A program made the translations under genes and the position numbers. Below the pieces are notes generated by a model. It was not told the origin of the DNA and did not search any database. It saw nothing but the letters and a program-made list of their open reading frames with translations. From an uncultured Helicobacter sp. (GTDB lineage: Bacteria > Campylobacterota > Campylobacteria > Campylobacterales > Helicobacteraceae), in contig NZ_CALBGN010000013.1 of NCBI RefSeq assembly GCF_937893305.1, forward strand, positions 1 through 25,356: DNA of 25,356 bases, in the 5' to 3' direction. This document shows, one piece after another, positions 23,302 through 25,356 of the stretch. Position 1 is the stretch's first letter, and each line of letters starts with the position of its first letter.

Positions 23302-24385
23302 GAGTTTAGGGGCGTGCAAAATGGAATCCAAAAAGATGGAATCCAAATTAGCGCAAAAGTGCATAGTGCTTGTTGTGTCGTCTTTGCGAATGGGCGGAGC
23401 GGAGAAAGTAGCAAGTTTCTTGGCAAATGCGTTAGTTAATGAATATAGAATTGTGCTAGCACTTTGGAGTAAAAATGAGCAATTTTATGCTTTGGATTCT
23501 AGGGTGCAAGTTAGAGAGATTGCAAGCAAAAGGCGTGGAATCTTAGGAAATTTTGAAAAAATCAAAGCTCTTGCAAAACTCTTTAGAGAAGAACAAGCAA
23601 AACTTGTGATTAGTTTTATCCATCAAACCAATGTCTTAGCAATCTTTGCAAGCGCAAAAAGAATTCCAATTATTGCCACAGAACATAGTATTTATACAAG
23701 CTTAAGTGGCGTATGGAGCTATTTGCGTAAAATCGTGTATCCCTATGCTTCTTGTGTTACAACACTGACACATAGAGATTTGCGCCATTATGTATTTTTA
23801 AACAATGTGCGTGTGATGCCAAACCCCATTTCTGTGGAGCAAAATGATTTGCAAGATTATCGCGCATTTAAGCCTTATGTGTTAAGCGCAGGGAGAATGA
23901 TAAAGACTAAGCATTTTGATGAGCTTTTAAGTGCGTTTAAAATCTTTTCTAAACAACACAAAGAATTTTCTTTGTTGCTTGCTGGAGATGGCAGTGAGAA
24001 AGAAAAATTAGAAAAGCAAGCTAGCGATTTAGGGATAAAAGTTGTGTTTTTAGGACGCTTAGAAAATCTTTATAATGCGTATAGCGATGCGGAGTTTTTT
24101 GCACTTGCAAGCCATAAAGAAGGTTTAAGCAATGTGCTAATTGAAGCATTAATGTGTAAAATTCCCGTGGTAAGCTATGATTGCCCTTATGGACCAAGTG
24201 AAATTATAGAAGACAATGGCTATCTTGTAGAGCTTGGGAATGTGGAATCCTTAGCAGATCATTTTGAGAAAGTTTTAGAAAATAGAGAGTTTTTAGTTAA
24301 AAATACATCTAAAATCAACGCACGCTTTAGTGAAGCAGTGGTGCTTAAAAAATGGCGTGCTTTGATAGAAGAATTTATCGTCTAA
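23291..24385 (+). CDS. GT4-family glycosyltransferase, probably glycan assembly
   Basis: This GT-B enzyme of up to 364 residues shows the family-4 pattern: glycine-rich acceptor loop SLRMGGAEKV at 31-40, ATEHSIYTS near 129-137, the linker SAGRMIKTKHFDELLSAF at 199-216, AGDGSEKEKL at 231-240, and the nucleotide-binding EX7E motif at 277-285 (EGLSNVLIE), followed by YDCPYGPSEII. It resembles PglH/PglJ-type GalNAc transferases and should add a sugar to a lipid-linked oligosaccharide at the membrane's inner face. The YGP motif and the weak overall match to C. jejuni PglA/H/J mean acceptor and donor are unknown. It overlaps pglF by 11 bases. The start is uncertain: 23291 (GGAG ten bases away), 23321 (AGGGG eight bases away) or 23336. 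Confidence 0.85.
   Translation: MLDESLGACKMESKKMESKLAQKCIVLVVSSLRMGGAEKVASFLANALVNEYRIVLALWSKNEQFYALDSRVQVREIASKRRGILGNFEKIKALAKLFREEQAKLVISFIHQTNVLAIFASAKRIPIIATEHSIYTSLSGVWSYLRKIVYPYASCVTTLTHRDLRHYVFLNNVRVMPNPISVEQNDLQDYRAFKPYVLSAGRMIKTKHFDELLSAFKIFSKQHKEFSLLLAGDGSEKEKLEKQASDLGIKVVFLGRLENLYNAYSDAEFFALASHKEGLSNVLIEALMCKIPVVSYDCPYGPSEIIEDNGYLVELGNVESLADHFEKVLENREFLVKNTSKINARFSEAVVLKKWRALIEEFIV
23321..23347 (+). repeat. Tandem repeat at the glycosyltransferase start
   Basis: ATGGAATCCAAA occurs at 23321-23332 and again at 23336-23347, in frame, encoding MESKK-MESK. Each copy supplies a possible start codon. The repeat unit contains the TGGAATC heptamer. Confidence 0.8.
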
Positions 24386-25253
24386 GACATAAAAGGATCG
24401 ATCCAAAGATAATCAAAAATGCTCCAAAATATTGCAAGGCACTTAAGTTATCTCCTAAAATCCAAATGGATAATATCACCGCAACAAGGGGTTCAATCAT
24501 ACCTAAAATTGCAGTTTTTGTGATTCCAATCTTTGGCATCCCTAAATAATATGCAACCATTGCAAAAAGCGTGGAAAATATCGTAAGTGCCAATAAAGCA
24601 AAGATTCCAATAGGCGGAATCTCAAAGAGATTTGGAAAATTCTCGTGCGCATTTAGCATACTAAGAAGCATTGCAATGGAAGAAAAAAGGCACACATAAA
24701 AACTAGAAACTAAAAAATGGCAATTACGTGTTATGCTTTGACTAAAAATTACATAAAGCCCATAAAATAATGCACCAATTAAAGAAAGCGCAACACCAAG
24801 ATAATTTAATGTAATGTCTTTTGGAATTTGTAAAATCACCACAAGTCCAATCGTGCAAAGCACAAGCGCAAGAAGTGTTTTGGATTGAATTTTTTCTTTA
24901 AAAAACACAAGCGTCACAAGCGTAACAATGACAGGATAGATGTGATAGAGCATTACAGAGAGTGCTGTTTGGATATATTGTAAAGAATCTAAATAAGCAA
25001 ATGATTGGATAGAATATAAGATCCCACCTAGAAAAATGAACTCCAAAATTTTGCGCTTAGGCAAGAGAATTGAAACTTTTTCAAAGCGCGTAACAATAAG
25101 AAGCAAAAAACTTGTGCAAGCAAAACGAAAGAAAAGAATAAAGTCTGTTGTTAGCCCGCTATTTTGTCCAAGAACCGTCCAAATAGGCATAAACCCATAT
25201 GCAACACTTGCGCTAACCATCCATAGCACGCCAATTTGTTCTTTATTTAACAT
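24375..25253 (-). CDS. EamA-type (DMT superfamily) transporter
   Basis: This 292-residue inner-membrane protein has about ten hydrophobic segments in two EamA repeats (first VLWMVSASVAYGFMPIW, later LALTIFSTLFAMVAYYLGMP). It carries the family-typical EP near the second half (GMIEPLVAVILSIWILGDNL) and ends with a basic LCLRR tail. Members export amino acids or metabolites; the substrate is unknown. The ATG at 25253 has only a distant AAGG (13 bases), a weak ribosome site, so the start could be different, though no better one is apparent upstream. Its 3' end overlaps the glycosyltransferase by 11 bases in convergent orientation with no room for a terminator. A link to glycosylation is not implied. 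Confidence 0.85.
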   Translation of the reverse strand: MLNKEQIGVLWMVSASVAYGFMPIWTVLGQNSGLTTDFILFFRFACTSFLLLIVTRFEKVSILLPKRKILEFIFLGGILYSIQSFAYLDSLQYIQTALSVMLYHIYPVIVTLVTLVFFKEKIQSKTLLALVLCTIGLVVILQIPKDITLNYLGVALSLIGALFYGLYVIFSQSITRNCHFLVSSFYVCLFSSIAMLLSMLNAHENFPNLFEIPPIGIFALLALTIFSTLFAMVAYYLGMPKIGITKTAILGMIEPLVAVILSIWILGDNLSALQYFGAFLIIFGSILLCLRR

Positions 25254-25333
25254 TGCTGTTATTCGCCTTTGCTTGATTTTGAAGATAGAATCTTAACCCA
25301 CTTTCATTTAATCTCCCCTTAAGCTTTTCTAGC

Positions 25334-25339
25334 TATAAT
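25334..25339 (+). promoter_or_regulatory. Promoter -10 box pointing out of the window
   Basis: GCTATAATTCC gives a perfect TATAAT preceded by a T-rich run. It lies in the last 103 bases, which contain no gene. It faces right and probably serves a gene beyond the window end. Confidence 0.45.
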
Positions 25340-25356
25340 TCCACTTCCTTTTTTGC

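Noticed and set aside
1..25356. CRISPR arrays, IS elements, prophage, tRNA or rRNA genes.
   Set aside because: No regularly spaced repeats, transposase or integrase sequences, or cloverleaf and rRNA-like segments were seen.
1..25356. GANTC methylation sites as the cause of the abundant GAATC/GATTC words.
   Set aside because: GACTC and GAGTC are not comparably frequent, so the signal is specific to GGAATC rather than to GANTC.

Overview
The window is AT-rich (roughly one third G+C) and carries the chromosomal replication-initiation region of a campylobacterotal bacterium, most likely an enterohepatic Helicobacter. I base this on DnaA, GyrB, RuvC, S18 and CmoB sequences that read as Helicobacter/Campylobacter-type, DcuB and DcuC fumarate/succinate carriers, a bacillosamine (pgl) glycosylation cluster, and purine-rich Shine-Dalgarno sites followed by T-rich promoters with extended -10 boxes. 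The species cannot be fixed from the window; a close relative of H. pullorum or H. canadensis would fit, and this is inference.

Layout. Positions 81-1940 hold a D-2-hydroxyacid dehydrogenase (minus) and, divergently, argB (plus). Positions 1942-2348 have no intact gene but carry a decayed coding remnant. From 2335 leftward-pointing genes run up to the origin: cmoB, a small lipoprotein, dcuB, plsY, gyrB, dnaN and dnaA. A 122-137 bp AT-rich gap upstream of dnaA (about 10515-10651) holds perfect and near-perfect DnaA boxes overlapping the dnaA promoter and leader; it is the best oriC candidate. To its right the direction flips: ruvC, thyX, rnr and holA overlap one another end to start, then rpsF-ssb-rpsR follow with a structured leader and a terminator. 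dcuC comes next, then a minus-strand pair (bioA and an unrecognised 152-residue protein). The right end holds pglD-pglE-pglF and a GT4 glycosyltransferase in one tight plus-strand operon, converging on an EamA-type transporter.

How it works together. The centre is a replication and repair block: initiator, sliding clamp, gyrase, clamp-loader delta, SSB, Holliday resolvase and flavin-dependent thymidylate synthase, nearly all transcribed away from the origin. DcuB and DcuC flank it and suggest anaerobic fumarate respiration or C4-dicarboxylate exchange. PglF, PglE and PglD make UDP-diNAc-bacillosamine, the first sugar of Campylobacter-type N-glycans; the adjacent glycosyltransferase probably extends it, while the oligosaccharyltransferase, flippase and initiating transferase are not here.

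Beyond single genes, the heptamer TGGAATC and its complement recur far more often than base composition would predict, including as the two arms of the terminator after dcuB. No IS element, prophage, CRISPR array, rRNA or tRNA was seen.
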